The notes below the pieces were generated by a model, which had not been told where the DNA came from, searched no databases, and worked only from the letters and a program-made list of their open reading frames with translations. A stretch of 64,000 nt of DNA from Gymnopilus junonius (Eukaryota > Basidiomycota > Agaricomycetes > Agaricales > Galerinaceae): positions 33,584 through 97,583 of the forward strand of contig JADNYJ010000151.1 of assembly GCA_015501075.1 (NCBI GenBank). The letters run 5' to 3'. Positions 47,401-58,872 of the stretch are shown piece after piece. Within the stretch, counting starts at the first letter, position 1, and the number at the start of each line of letters is the position of its first letter. A program made the translations under genes and the position numbers.

Positions 47401-48788
47401 AACATCAACTATAGGCCATTGAAAAATTTTGTTTCTTTGCTGATAACAGGCTTCCGAAACTTAAGAACAAGAAGTACACAGACTATGCACTCCAAGAGGG
47501 TGAATGGGTCATTTTATATTTAATCAAAGAAGTTCTTGAGGTAAGTGGCTTGCTCTTTCATAAAGCTTCTTACTGATCTTTTATCAATATAGGAACCTTG
47601 CTCAGCTCAGGCATCTTTTTCATCAGAGAAAGAACCCACTCTTTGGAAGTCAATTCCCATCCTGGAGTTGCTTCAAAGCCAGTGGGAAATCATGATAAAA
47701 CAGGCCAAGTTTGAGCCTGTTCATCAAGCAATCGAAAAAGGCCTCGACAAGTTACGCAAGTGGTATATGTCTCTCAATGAGAGTGACACATACTTCATCT
47801 GCCTTGGTTCACTTTCCTATTTTCTCTCTTTCTAATATAGCTCGCTAATTGTACATGATAGCATTGCATCTGTCAATCAAGCTTGAATACTGTAAAATAA
47901 TTGGGACAAAGTTTATTATGAAGCTGGTTATGAATCTCTGAAAGATGCTGTAAGTTTTTTTAAGGTCAGAAGGTTACTCTTATTAATTAATTTGTAGTTT
48001 GATTCCTATTACCAACCCCCAAAGAAGTTGAAGGCACCATCAATTACAAATGCTAACAAGACAAATGGTGAGCTTCCTGTCTTTTTATTCAGTGTGATAT
48101 TGACTGCTTTTAGATGCTGCCACTCTGTTCAAGGGTTACGGTGCCAACTGGATATTGTCCTCACTCAGCACTACATCATCTGAAGAGTCCTTGGCTATTG
48201 ATCCACAGAAGGAGCTATTGGATTATGTTAATAGTCCTTGAGAAGATACAGAAGATCTGATCAGATGGTGGGGTGTAAGTTATCAAAAATTTATCTCTTT
48301 TGAACCTTCCAACTATGATTCATAGTATCACTCTCAGCAGTATCCGACTCTGTCTATGATTGCGCATGACTATTTAGCCATTCAAGGTTCTTCTGTAGCA
48401 TCGGAAAGAGCTTTTTCAGGTGCCGGAATTACTGATACTCTTCATCGGAATCACATGGACCCACTTTTATTTGGTAAGACTCAGATTGTCAAAGATGCTT
48501 TTAAATCTGGCTTCCTTGATGCTACCATTGAGGCTGGTGCTCATAAAGTATGCAACTATATTGAGATTAGTAGTTAGATATATTTTTATATGTAATTTAT
48601 ATATTTTTCTTTTGAATCTCACAGTTCACCAGTTCAAACTGCGAACTGGACTGAACTGAACTGGTAGAACTGGTTCTTTGAGGTTCAGTCCAGTTCTCAG
48701 TTCAGTTCTGGCATATCTCTAGCAGTTCAGTTCTCAGTTCTCCAAAATCGGCAGAGAACTGGACTGAACTGAACTTCGGCAACCCTAC
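44438..48788 (+). mobile_element. hAT DNA transposon, 4351 bp, nested in the gypsy element
   Basis: The left end TAGGGTTGCTGAAGTTCAG and right end CTGAACTTCGGCAACCCTA are inverted copies with one mismatch, flanked by the 8-bp duplication CTCCAGCC (44430-44437, 48789-48796). Subterminal regions (44450-44600 and 48620-48780) are packed with GGTTCAGTTC-like repeats in both orientations, the usual transposase binding pattern of hAT elements. A decayed transposase gene fills the centre. Confidence 0.93.
44798..48577 (+). pseudogene. Decayed hAT transposase gene
   Basis: A multi-exon gene starting MDPDAPALNTDG. It runs through a disordered Pro/Thr-rich region and a core with SVTFDAWTSKAYDPYLAITA (the conserved hAT catalytic-domain stretch, 46480-46530), and ends with the C-terminal dimerisation motif PTLSMIAHDYLAIQGSSVAS followed by ERAFSGAG. 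In-frame TGA codons lie at 45442-45444, 46382-46384 and 48239-48241, and a frame slip near 47893. Stops of TGA type fit CGA-to-TGA decay. No active transposase can be made from this copy. Confidence 0.85.
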
Positions 48789-48796
48789 TCCAGCCT
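48789..48796. repeat. Right 8-bp target site duplication of the hAT element
   Basis: CTCCAGCC, identical to 44430-44437. Confidence 0.9.
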
Positions 48797-48865
48797 CATC
48801 CATGCCTCAATCACTGCCTGCACATCTGCTAGCTGTGTTCCAATGCATGGGATGAATCGCCACAG

Positions 48866-50101
48866 TCATCGAGTGCTGAAGCAGCCTCTGATGGGCAAAC
48901 CTTCCAGAGTCTCAAGTTGGTACAAATTCTTCTCTTGTGATATGATGTGTCTTGGAGCTGACCACTTCAGTTCTAGCTTTCTCTCAGCCTTGAACGTGTA
49001 ATCGAGGTCGCTCTGATAAACCTGTACTAACTGCCCGGCTTTGAAGATGACCTCTCCAGGCTGCCATTCCTTCAACCTTCTGTCAAATGCCACCTTCCTC
49101 TTCTCCATGTGTTCGACAATCTGGGAATATCCATTGAACTGGTGCTGTTCGACATATGCCATCTGCACCTCGACTTCAGCCTCTGTGATGGGTGACATTG
49201 CTGTGGATATGGGTGTCGGCGATGTGTTGATGATGAGTCCTAGCAAGAGTTCCTTTGGGGCAAACTTTAGGGATGGCAGAATGTGCCTGTTCAGGTGTTC
49301 GATAGCTGCCTCGAGGTGGTCAGGCCAGTTCCGGGGTAAGTCCTCTAATCCCATTGCATTGTATTCATCCTCCCCTAAGTTTGGTGCACACAGCCACTTG
49401 AGGATGCCAAGAAGTCATCCGTTAGTTCCTTCCACCAGGCCGTTAACCCAGGGTGAATATGCAGGGACTATGTGGAGCTTTGTTCCGTGGGCCTCACACT
49501 CTGCCCTGAGCTCTGCATTATTGAACTTGGGTCTGCAGTTGGTCATCAGCGTTTCTGCTGCCGTGAAGGTACTGCATATCTTTGTGTATGATGCTCACAA
49601 TGTTTTCTCTGTTGCTGACTTCTGTTTGAAACCCCAGACATATTGAGAGTATACCTCAATGAATAAGCCCAGCTTCATGAATCCTCCTTTTCCAGCTGGT
49701 AAGGTAAGTGTGTCACTCATGATAAGCTCGAATGGATGATGATGCATGATAAGTTCTAGGAGGGAGTGAATATGTGCAGGGCCAAATCCCTTACAATGCC
49801 CACAGTCAATGATTGCACACACAATTGACACGTCAAGTTTTGGGCTCATGTACTTGGTGAGCATTCATGCCTTTATGCTGTCATGGTGAAAGTGCCCATT
49901 CTGACAATGAATGTCACAGGCCAGATCTGTTGCCTCTCTCTGCATGATGCATTCCCTTCTCGACTTGCCCCTCACTGACCTCCCATTCGCAAGCTTCCAC
50001 AACTTCCCCCCTTCAATAAAGTAGTCCTTTGCATGATGCCTCGCCCTCTTCCTCTTCTGCAGACTCATTCCCTGATCCAGCTCCAACAGGGCATCAACCA
50101 C
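48866..50101 (-). pseudogene. gypsy integrase region (broken)
   Basis: Minus-strand segments 50101-49865, 49864-49595 and 49354-48866 carry an N-terminal zinc-binding-like end (CDIHCQNGHFHHDSIKA), the catalytic core (ELIMSDTLTLPAGKGGFMKL, then LFIEVYSQYVWGFK), and a C-terminal part (WPDHLEAAIEHLNRHILPSL). Stops separate them. Confidence 0.8.
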
Positions 50102-50128
50102 CTCCTGGAAAACTGCCTCTCCAACAAA

Positions 50129-51988
50129 TCATTCATGCAGGTCTTCATAGTCAGACCCAATAATGACATGGAAAATGTCATTTGCTAGCCCTGTCCGTAC
50201 TTCCCAATCCTCGCTGACTGTCCAGTCATGACCATCACCTGCCATTGTAGCCATGTTGACAAACTTGCAGCTCAACCCATCTGCTACTGGGTTGAGTTTT
50301 CCAGGCCTATGCCATATGTCCACTATCTGGTGAGCTAGCATGCTGTCCCTCCATCTAGCATGTGTCACATTGGGGTTTTTGCTGAGTAGTGTGTCCCTTA
50401 GGGCTTGGCAATCTGTTTCTAGCTTGATGGGGAATTCCCAGACAATGTCCAAGAATTTGTTGAGGCTGAACTTGAGTGCAGTGAATTCAAGCAGGAATGG
50501 TTTGTATCTCTCTTCCGTCACCGATGTCCATTTTGATGTGAAGGCCACTGGGTGGATCTGTACAATCTCCTTTCCACTGGGTAATACAGTAATGTGATGT
50601 TGTGAGCACATACCTGCAAAGCCCCATTTGCAGCCATCAGTGGTGACAATGAATGGTGTGCTGTCAAACCTTGGACCTTTGAGTACAGGGTTGCTTGTCA
50701 AGGCAATCTTCAACCTTAGAAATGTGAAGTCATGTTGTTTGTACCACAAGCCTGCCAGAGAGAATCCTTTCATAGCTCTAGCATATGCTGCCTTGCCTTT
50801 TAGTTTTGGTAGTTCTATCTTCCATACAAGATCTGATAGAGGCTGTACTATGGTAGCATAGCCTTTGATAAGGGAGCGGAAGTAGCCTGCTAGGCCTAAG
50901 AATGAACTCAAGTTCTGTAGGTCTGTAGGTGTTTTCCAGTTGACTATAGAGGTTAGCTTGGTCAGGTCTGGCTTGATTCCATCGGGGCCCACTCTGGCAC
51001 CAGCGAAAACCTCTTCTGTCATGAAAAATTTAGACTTTGCCACTGATAGAGAAAGTCCTTTCTCCCAAATTCACATGAAGAGTGTTCATATTGAGGCCAT
51101 TTTCACACCAAAGTCATCTCCTGCTAGGCCTCCATCATCAACAAACAGTTCGAAAAGACTGCTGACCAAGTCCCCAAGAGCAGTGGCTGTCATCTGTCCA
51201 AAAGTTGATGGTGCACCTGTAAGACCAAATGGCATTCATTTATAGCAGAAGTATCCCCATCCTTCAACATAAAATGAAACATAGGGTTGATCCTCCTTGG
51301 GGATCTGGCAGGCATAGAATCCACATGCAAAATCAAATATGCTAACCCACCAATGTCTGCTCAATCGTTGCTGCTTTGCCTGTATATCACCTTGCTGCAT
51401 TGAAGGTACCTTTGTGACTTTGTTGAGGTCAGCGAAGTCTTGGCAGACATGCCACTTAGTCTTTTCTTGTGTAGTTACCAGGGAAGTTTCTGGTTGTTTA
51501 AACTCTGGCTCTAGGTTAAAGGCTGGGGGAAAACCTTGTGCTACACACTCTGCATCCAGACAGTGCTGTAGTTTCTCAAGAGTGAGTCCTCCACCATCAT
51601 GTGCTTTATGGGCAAGGGTTGTTGCTCCACAGCACTTGACCTCCAAGAAGTGAATAGGGCGGATGATGTCGGCCTCAAGCATTGTGTTAATGACTGTGTT
51701 GAAATACTCCTTCTGTGGTGGGCTCTGTGGTCGCTGAGCTGGTTTTGTGCAAAATGTAGTGCCCTTTGGGATGTTAAGATAATGTATGGCACCTTCCACA
51801 GCAGTAACCTCGCTTATTGAAAGGGCAAAACAATCTGTGAACTCTGCAATAATGCCATAAACTTGTGTGCGCTCATCATCTGTGAGGTCTGCACCAATAG
51901 TGACTGCATCAAGGATCACCACAACTTGCTCATCCTTGAATGGGTCTGTTTTCCTGGTGAGAATGGATGTATTCAAGGTATTCGGCAT
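50129..51988 (-). pseudogene. gypsy reverse transcriptase / RNase H region (broken)
   Basis: The RT N-terminal part spans 51988-51236 (CQDFADLNKVTKVPSMQQ; FDFACGFYACQI). The catalytic loop reads LFVDDGG near 51135-51155. The thumb and RNase H part spans 51043-50129 (FLGLAGYFRSLIKGYA; IVTTDGCKWGFAGM; DIWHRPGKLNPVADGLS). Stop codons at the segment borders break the frame. Confidence 0.85.
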
Positions 51989-52069
51989 CTCTGGCTGGGG
52001 TTCTCCAACTGGTGATGGATTGTCACCTGCTGCTTCATCAAGTAGCCAGACTGGTGCTCCATCTTCTGT

Positions 52070-53510
52070 TCATTCACTTCCCTTAATAAACTTTGTTTCA
52101 GCTTCTGTATTGTGTTCTGAGCATGGTATTTGAGCAGGTACTCCCCTCGAAGGGGACTTGCAATCGTCCCCTAAATTTTCTCCACATGTGATCTCCTTGG
52201 GCTGCCCCTGTACTGCTTTTGTTCTTCTCCTTCTTTTCTTTCTCTGTATCTGAATCTCTTTCCTCAACCGCCGTTCTGCTCTCATCTTCTTCTCTGGTAA
52301 ACCATTGTCTGCTCTCCACCTCACTCGCTCCTCCCTTGTCTGCCTCTGCATGGCCTGGGCTTTCAGTACTTCTGGGCATTCCAAGTTTGGACTGGATGTA
52401 GGTGTGAATTCTTTATTGAGGCATTGTTTGATATCGCATGTCAAACCTGCAAGCAGATTTGCAAGTTTCCCTCCAGGCTCTTGGTACTGGTTCTGCATGG
52501 TAACATGCTTGCCCTTGATCATGATTTCATCAGTGTCATAGTCATGAATCATCTTGAACTTCTGTAGTAATGGTTTCCCAAACAAGACTGCCCATGCACC
52601 TTGACTGTCAAAGATTTCAAATGCTCCAGCATGCACCATGCCTCTCACACTGACCTCTCCACACCAAATTCCATGTGATGGTACCAGCTGACCGTTCACC
52701 ATCCGTAAGACCTTGGAAGAAGGTGCCAGTGCTGTCAGATGGTGTTTGACCTTCTCCCACATCTTCACATCTATCGCGTTTACCATTTCCCCATCATCAA
52801 ACATGCTCCGAAATCTCACAATCTCCCCTTTCAGTCCCCTCATCTCTATTCCGTGCACAAATGGCACAGTCCTCCTCTCTCCTTCACTATTGACAATGTA
52901 CAGGTCAACAATGATCTCATTGGCAGTAGCTGGATACATGCAGTTGGTGCTACATATGGTATGCACTGTGGATTCCATTGATATTTCTTCCACATCATCC
53001 TTGTCGATAGGCTTTGCAATGTCCCTGGGTGATGCCATGCACACAGGGACCACTGCAGTCGTTAGTGAGTGAATTGGGGTCAAACGATCTTGTGACTCTA
53101 GCTCGATGACCCCACCCCTTTTCCCTGCTCCAAGTACTCTTCAATGATCTGCTGCCTTAGGTCCTCCAATACCCATGACTCATCGTTAATGACCAGGTTG
53201 ACCTGTGATGTGGATGCAGCCGTCGATCGTTAATGACCAGGTTGACCTGTGATGTGGATGCAGCCGTCGCTTTGCATTTGATACCAGCTGCAATTGCTTG
53301 CCAGCATTCCTCTGGTGGAAGAACCTGCTTACTTGAGGTGCAGCGGGTTGCCATGTGGCCTATGTGACTGCACTTCCAACATTCTCCCAATGCAACTGGA
53401 GATGTGCCCAGGGTGAGTGGGTAGGGACATGTCTCGTTTGGGTTGTAGTCACCATGAGTGGAACACCAGGCTATGACATCAGCCTGGTACAGCACGTGGC
53501 CTGCTGGCAT
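52070..53510 (-). pseudogene. gypsy zinc knuckle and protease region (broken)
   Basis: A CCHC-type knuckle (CWKCSHIGHMATRC) is encoded at 53510-53157. A retropepsin-like domain follows at 53083-52070, where the active-site triad reads FDDGEMVNAID instead of the usual D-T/S-G. A 47-bp tandem duplication (GATCGTTAATGACCAGGTTG...) occurs near 53180-53270. Confidence 0.7.
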
Positions 53511-53882
53511 ATCAGGGTGGATAGTCTGGGGTTTGTTGAGAATGTCCTGGAAGCGCTCTGTGTCTGGCCACTGGATGTATGGGGTTTTGTAGGGTACAGG
53601 CGTGAGTTGTTGAGCTGGCTGCTAGGCTATCTGGAACCGTGGTTGCTCAATATGGCCTATGTTCATTGATCGCAGTGATGATGCTACAGCCTTGGAAGGT
53701 GTGTCCTGCAGCTGCTTCAGTGATTCCACATCCTCTCTCATCTTCTTCAGATCCCTCTTCTCCTTCTCCAAGTCCTGTTGCTCACAAATCGACAACAGGG
53801 ACACTGCATGGACCGCATCACAGGAGGCCTTCCATGATGTGTGTTGGTTGCTAACCAATGTTTTCAGTGCAGCCGGCAAGCT

Positions 53883-54680
53883 TCACCGCACCCCTGCAAT
53901 GAGTAGTCTGTCGGAATCTGGTATGGCGTCTGCCAATTTCTGGACCTTGTCCACCCATGCGATGTGTGCTTGCACCTCATTGCCATTGACTGTCTTCTTC
54001 ATGCCTAGTTCATCCTCTTGCAGCATGCATTCCTCTAGCTGCTGCTGCTTCTCCGCCTTCGTTTTACCTGCCTTCTTCTTCAGCAGCCATTTCATTTTGA
54101 ATGCGGCCTCCACTTGGGCCCACGTGCTGGTTGAGGTTGTCAGTAAGCCTTCGAACCATTCTTCTGCCACTGAGTTGGACTTTAAGCATGATCCAAAGTA
54201 TTTGACACAATGGGCATCATCCCATATAGTTGAAGAAAGAAAAAGTTGCTTCAGACTTTTGATGAAATCCTGCAGGTTTTCATCCCTCTCCTCATCACCA
54301 TAAAAAGGGGAGATAACTGGGGTCTGGGATGTCATCTCGACATTGGGTGTTGGCAAAAGTGCCATGACTGGCAATGGTATCATGGGTGGTGTCGGCGGTA
54401 GTGAGAAGGTGAATGAGGAAAGCTCCGATGTTGATGGGGTAGTGCTTAGAGAGGTCAAAGGGGTAAGGTTGTATGGTGGTGGTGGTGGGAGCTCTGGCAG
54501 AAGGGGAGTTGTCAGACTATGAGCTGGTGTAGGTGTTGTTGTGTTCAGAATAAAGCGACCCCATGAGTCCCTAGGGGGTAGCCTTTGCCTTGGTGCCAAT
54601 GTGGCCCACGTTGCACCAAGGAAAATGTGTTGTTCATCTGCCAGGTCGATGACATAAAAACTTGAACCAGAATGAGCCAA
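53883..54680 (-). pseudogene. gypsy gag region
   Basis: An open frame of 265 codons from ATG 54680 lies just inside the 5' LTR. It is Pro/Thr/Ser-rich at first, then a helical gag core (FYGDEERDENLQDFIKSLKQ; AQVEAAFKMKWLLKK). It breaks at 53883 and resumes in another segment at 53879-53622 with a Glu/Lys coiled coil. Confidence 0.75.
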
Positions 54681-54762
54681 AAATGGAAACCGAGACCATT
54701 GTCCATAAAAACAGTGCAGTTAGGATGTAATAAGGTTGTCGAATCACACTCTCATCACCAGA

Positions 54763-54983
54763 TGGAGCAGGCCAATCTGGATGAGGCACACATGGAATGG
54801 GTCAAGGAGTCTCCCCTGCTGTGGCTCGGCAACTGCGGATGCATCCTTTGGGCACAGCCACCAGGGATCACCCTATGTACAATACATCTAATCTAATGGC
54901 GATCACCATATCTAATCTACTCGCTAATCCAGTCTAGTCTAGTCTAATCTGCTTGCTAATCTAGTCTGATTGGCACTGCCACA
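54763..54983 (-). repeat. 5' LTR of the gypsy element
   Basis: Partner of 43990-44210. It holds the element promoter in minus-strand orientation, and gag begins about 80 bp beyond it. Confidence 0.9.
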
Positions 54984-54987
54984 ATGT

Positions 54988-55933
54988 CATTATTCAACCC
55001 AATTCTTCTCCACATATCGGAACACTCTCCAGCTTAGTATTGACCTTCATTGTTGCTTGGTGCCTTCAAAAATTGGGCAGAGACGTAGTTGTTATCTGCG
55101 ACCTCTGGGACCAAGCCAAAGGGGAACAGCTTGAGGTCAATGGAGTTGTATATCAGTGGAGCCTTAGAGACATGCAAAAGCTGGTTGTTTCTGACTATGA
55201 CAAACTTTTGAATGAGCTCAGCCAAAGATACGGCGTGAAATGGCAGATGAGATTTGAAGCAGAATTTCTTCAGCAGGATGGCATGCTGAATGTTATTCAT
55301 CACATCATAACCAATCAAGATGCTCTTGGAAAGAGCCTTGCACCCTCATCTGGCATTCTTGCACTCAGAGTTCCTTGTCCGACCTGTGGGCTGGTCGATA
55401 AATATGCCAAGAATAATGTCTATTTGGACAATGGTCAAGATATATTCTTCAAATGTCCTTACCATGGAGTATTCAGTTACAATATCCGCTCTGATGTCCA
55501 CAAACTCCAATTCAATTGCCAATTGGGAAACCTCATCCTAGGACTTTATTATGAGTTTGCTAGCTATGGATACATTGAAATATGTGGCAGTGACTATGCT
55601 GGATTCTGGCAGGAGCAGCTACTTTGGTGCCATCTCTTAAAGCCTATCCTTATTGTATACACCCCTCTTATTTGTGATTGGTCTGGAGCAAAAGTCTCCA
55701 AGTCTTGGTACCTTTGTGGAGATGCTTATAAATATCTCTGTAATTCTGGCCAGAAGTACCTTCTCAACTACAAAACTTTCATTGAAGAAGGTAAAGACAT
55801 CGGAATACTTTGCGGAGAGGTCGAAAGATGGGTAGATGAACTATATCGCTTGTTTTGGGCATACACTGTTCATTATATGCACCTACTCTTCTCAGGTGTT
55901 GAAGTAGGGTTAGGCACAGTCCATGCAAAGTGA
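54988..55933 (+). pseudogene. 3' part of class I aminoacyl-tRNA-synthetase-like gene
   Basis: In phase with 43832-43989 once the retrotransposon and one target copy are removed, the joined frame codes for about 367 aa without a stop. Right at the former insertion site is a HIGH-like signature in QPNSSPHIGTLSSL, and about 220 residues on a KMSKS-like signature in DWSGAKVSKSWY: together the ATP-binding marks of class I aminoacyl-tRNA synthetases and related nucleotidyltransferases. Between them is a probable zinc site (CPTCG then CPYHG) and CGSDYAGFWQEQ, reminiscent of the C-G-K-D-H region of class I lysyl-tRNA synthetases. No anticodon-binding domain is visible. GTGAGT at 55930 may be a donor, so the gene may once have continued. 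Confidence 0.75.
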
Positions 55934-56236
55934 GTAGCGTTAAATATCTTGGAAAGGCGCTCAGTATAAGTGATCTTAGATGAAAGTCATTCTGTTGGTG
56001 ATAGTAGCATTGTGACAGTGAGATCGGGCTCCTCGGACAGTGTCACAGATAGCTAGTTAGATTAGATTAGATTGCATCAGCAGCTGTGCATGTTCTGTAT
56101 GCCAGCGCATCGTCCACTCAGAATATCATCAACCTTGCCTGCAATGCTACACTGCATGGCTGCTCGACGCGTCTCCGAGCTCCAGCTTCCCAGGTCCGAG
56201 GCAGAATGGCCTGCCCCAGCATCATATCCAGAGATA
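55934..56236. repeat. Dispersed-repeat region
   Basis: 56088-56218 matches 11780-11955 (the repeat in the malic enzyme remnant). A (TTAGA)n-like stretch at 56057-56072 precedes it. No gene was seen. Confidence 0.5.
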
Positions 56237-56506
56237 CATCAGGAAAATGTCAGAAAGTTCTTTCACATCTTTCGCATCTTTGGAAAGACGTGAAAGACCC
56301 GAAAGACCTAAAAGACTGAGGTCTTTTGAAAGAAAGGTACATGTCTTTGACAGACCTAGCTTCATCTTTCAAAGACCAAGGTCATCATTATAAAGATGAT
56401 GTGGGTCTTTTGGGCTTATGTCTTTCAGATCTTTCCATAGGATAATAAATTATAATGAGCAAAATCAATCCATTCAATGAGCTAATACAGCCATACTACA
56501 TAAGAA

Positions 56507-58724
56507 CTACTCTTTGTCAGAGTCTTCATCGGAATGAAGGGTAAACACAGGCATTGACTCCTCGAGCTCTACCTCTGAGCTAGCAGCTGAGGAGGCTGAC
56601 TTGCTGCAGCCCTTCTTCTTCTTGCCAACTTTGGACTGCCCCAGAATCGCACTTGCGGCCTCGAAAATGCTGACCCAATGCTTCTTCTCGAGGCTTTGAA
56701 CTGACAGCAAGTAAAGGCTTGAGCGACATGTGAGGACTTCTTTGACTGATCCATCGGGCTTCTTCTTGCATTCTAACAAATCATCATATGTGTCGGCATT
56801 GAACTTGAGCTTTGAGTCTTCTACAAATTTGCCTGTAGTCCAAAACTTGAAGGCATGCTCAACCTATCAGGTGGGATGAGTGATGAGTGAATGAAAGGTA
56901 GCATGAACTCACAGCTTGAAGAGCTAAAATCAATGCCCCAATGGGCATTTCATCATCATATATGTCTCAAGGATCGGGGACATCTTCAAACTTGCTGAAG
57001 TGAGCGTTTGCTAGGGTGTAAAGGATCAATTCATTTTGGAAGTGTCCCTTAGAGACTGTGTTAGCCTACGATTCCGAGAAAGAAACCCAGGAACACTTAC
57101 TTTGTGTTTGACCCTCATGTCATCCTCATCGTTGACTTCCCAACTCCCCCAGTGGAACTGAGCAGTAGGTGCTTGCTTCCCTTCGAGCGATGTATATTTC
57201 TTGATGTACTCAGTGAGGTCTTCTTTGGTGTATTCTTCTTCTGCATAATTGAAAACTGCCATATGATTCGCGACTGCAATACGAGCATGCTTGATGAAGT
57301 GGCTGCACCAATCACTAAGTCTGTAACTCACCTCATGAACTTCGATATGAGTGATAGAAGTTGGAGATGATAGAAAAAACTCACTAGGTCCCACCAGGGA
57401 GAGTCATGCTTAACAGTATGGGTTCCAGCCCCATACACTTCATCCACCAATGACTGAATCTGAGGGACAGAGAGACCTTTCCAAGCACTGGGCATAGTAC
57501 TGGCAAGAATCCGGACCTTGGGGATCACTTTGTTTCGAAAGTCTTCGGCAGCCCCATCAGGAAGGTTAGACTCCCTCACTTTCCTGGTGCCACCATGAGC
57601 GTCCTTCTTCATACAAACTAGAGGTCCAGACTTGGCTTCGGTTACCTTGATGACAGAAGGCTGGAGCTGAAGTTAGAAAATTTCGATGAAGCAAGGCAAG
57701 TGAAGACATACCAGCAGCTTCTTCGAGGTCTTTGTCAAGCTCGATAAAGCCAAACATTCAACATCATCTGTCTCCTCATCCCCCACAAATCTGCCCGTGC
57801 ACACCATCGAATCTTCTTCTTCATTGGTCTTCACCTGAAGAGAAGCAGCAAGCTTCGCATCCTCGGCCACCTGCCAACCTTTGATCATGCCTGCAGGGCC
57901 ACGCTTGGGGTCATTCTTCTTAGCTTTCTTGCTTAGTCCGCGCTCATGGCTAGAGGTAAAGAAATGTCATATAAAAGATCATAAGATAACAATAGGTCAG
58001 AACTTACTTTGCATCTGCTTTGCGTTTTGTTTCTGTAGTGGTGGGAGTAACAGAATGAGAGGTGGGAGCGGCCATGGGTATGGTCTGTCAAAGTGCACTG
58101 ATGTCAGCTCGGCCAGTTTTAGCCTTTTGATCTTTAGTGACAGGCTTCGACAGCTTATCTCCAAGTTCATCATCACTCATCGCCTCGGCTTCGACTTCAC
58201 TCTCATCCCGACCATCATCACCTTCTGGATCATACACATCCGATTCCCCACTGTCAACATGATCTTGCTCAACATCGACCATGTTCCCTTCTCCTGTGGA
58301 ACTCGAAAAGTGAGTGCCAACTTGTCATTGCAGTAGACAAGTCAACTAACCTTTGTTATCTTGTTCATCTTCCCTAGGTTCAGATTGAGTCACCACGTCC
58401 ACCGTCATAGATGAAGCTCTCGCTGGGGATGGAATGCGGGCTGCGCGGTCACTGGTCGAGGTGCATTACGCTCGATATCCTCATGGCATAGCTTGTCTTT
58501 GATGGCAACCACAGCTGAAGGTTCTCTTCTTTGACCTGTTTTTTCTCCTCCTGTGCATGGGCCAACTCAGCCCTGTACTCGGCCATTTCTTCTTTGGTAC
58601 GTCACTTTCAACTGTTGCCGTGGACGATCTGACCTGGATGTGCATCTTTGTTCATCTTCCTAGTCACAATGACGGACTTGAACCATGCAGCAGCATTGGA
58701 GGTCTGTTTGGACTTGGGGGGCAT
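56507..58724 (-). pseudogene. Multi-exon gene inside the TIR element, unknown function, decayed
   Basis: From ATG 58724 (MPPKSKQTSNAAAWFKSV) to the stop at 56507. Segments join as one protein: a Glu/Lys coiled coil (EEMAEYRAELAHAQEEKKQ); a very acidic region (58282-58088); a basic nuclear-signal-like stretch (GLSKKAKKNDPKRG); a conserved-looking core (AWKGLSVPQIQSLVDEVYG; SPWWDLVSYRLSDWCSHFIK; YAEEEYTKEDLTEYIKKYTS; FHWGSWEVNDED); and an acidic tail. In-frame stops (for example TGA at 56969-56967) show decay. I recall similar proteins in repeats of mushroom genomes but cannot name the family. It may be a cargo or accessory gene of the element. Confidence 0.5.
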
Positions 58725-58872
58725 GATAAAGGTGGTCGTGGTTCAAGAGTGAGGAATGTTGATGTGGCAATGGTAAGCTCCGTTTTTTTCCGAAATTTCA
58801 AATTCAAACCTCATTTGTCAGTGCTCATGCATCTCTGTTTACTCTAGCCCCTTCGACTCTTCCACTTGTTCC

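Larger units (their letters stand above)
43990..54983 (-). mobile_element. Ty3/gypsy LTR retrotransposon, minus strand, itself carrying a hAT insertion
   Basis: Two 221-bp direct LTRs (43990-44210 and 54763-54983) bound the element; in element orientation they start TGTGGCAGTG and end CCTGCTCCA. A purine-rich run (GAGTGGGGGGGCACA on the minus strand, 44211-44225) abuts the 3' LTR. A TGG-beginning primer-binding-like sequence follows the 5' LTR two bases inside (near 54760). Flanks carry ACGT (43986-43989) and ATGT (54984-54987), a 4-bp target duplication with one CpG transition. Order on the minus strand is gag, zinc knuckle, protease, RT, RNase H, integrase, as in Ty3/gypsy. Without the hAT element (4351 bp) and its 8-bp duplication it is about 6.6 kb. 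Every coding part is broken by stops. Confidence 0.92.

Noticed and set aside
48866..53072. Plus-strand open frames across the gypsy element (for example 49041-49646 and 52713-53072)
   Set aside because: They are antisense to recognisable gag-pol sequence.
55930..55935. GTGAGT as a splice donor extending the synthetase-like gene
   Set aside because: No convincing downstream exon was found before the repeat and TIR element, so the stop at 55933 is used.
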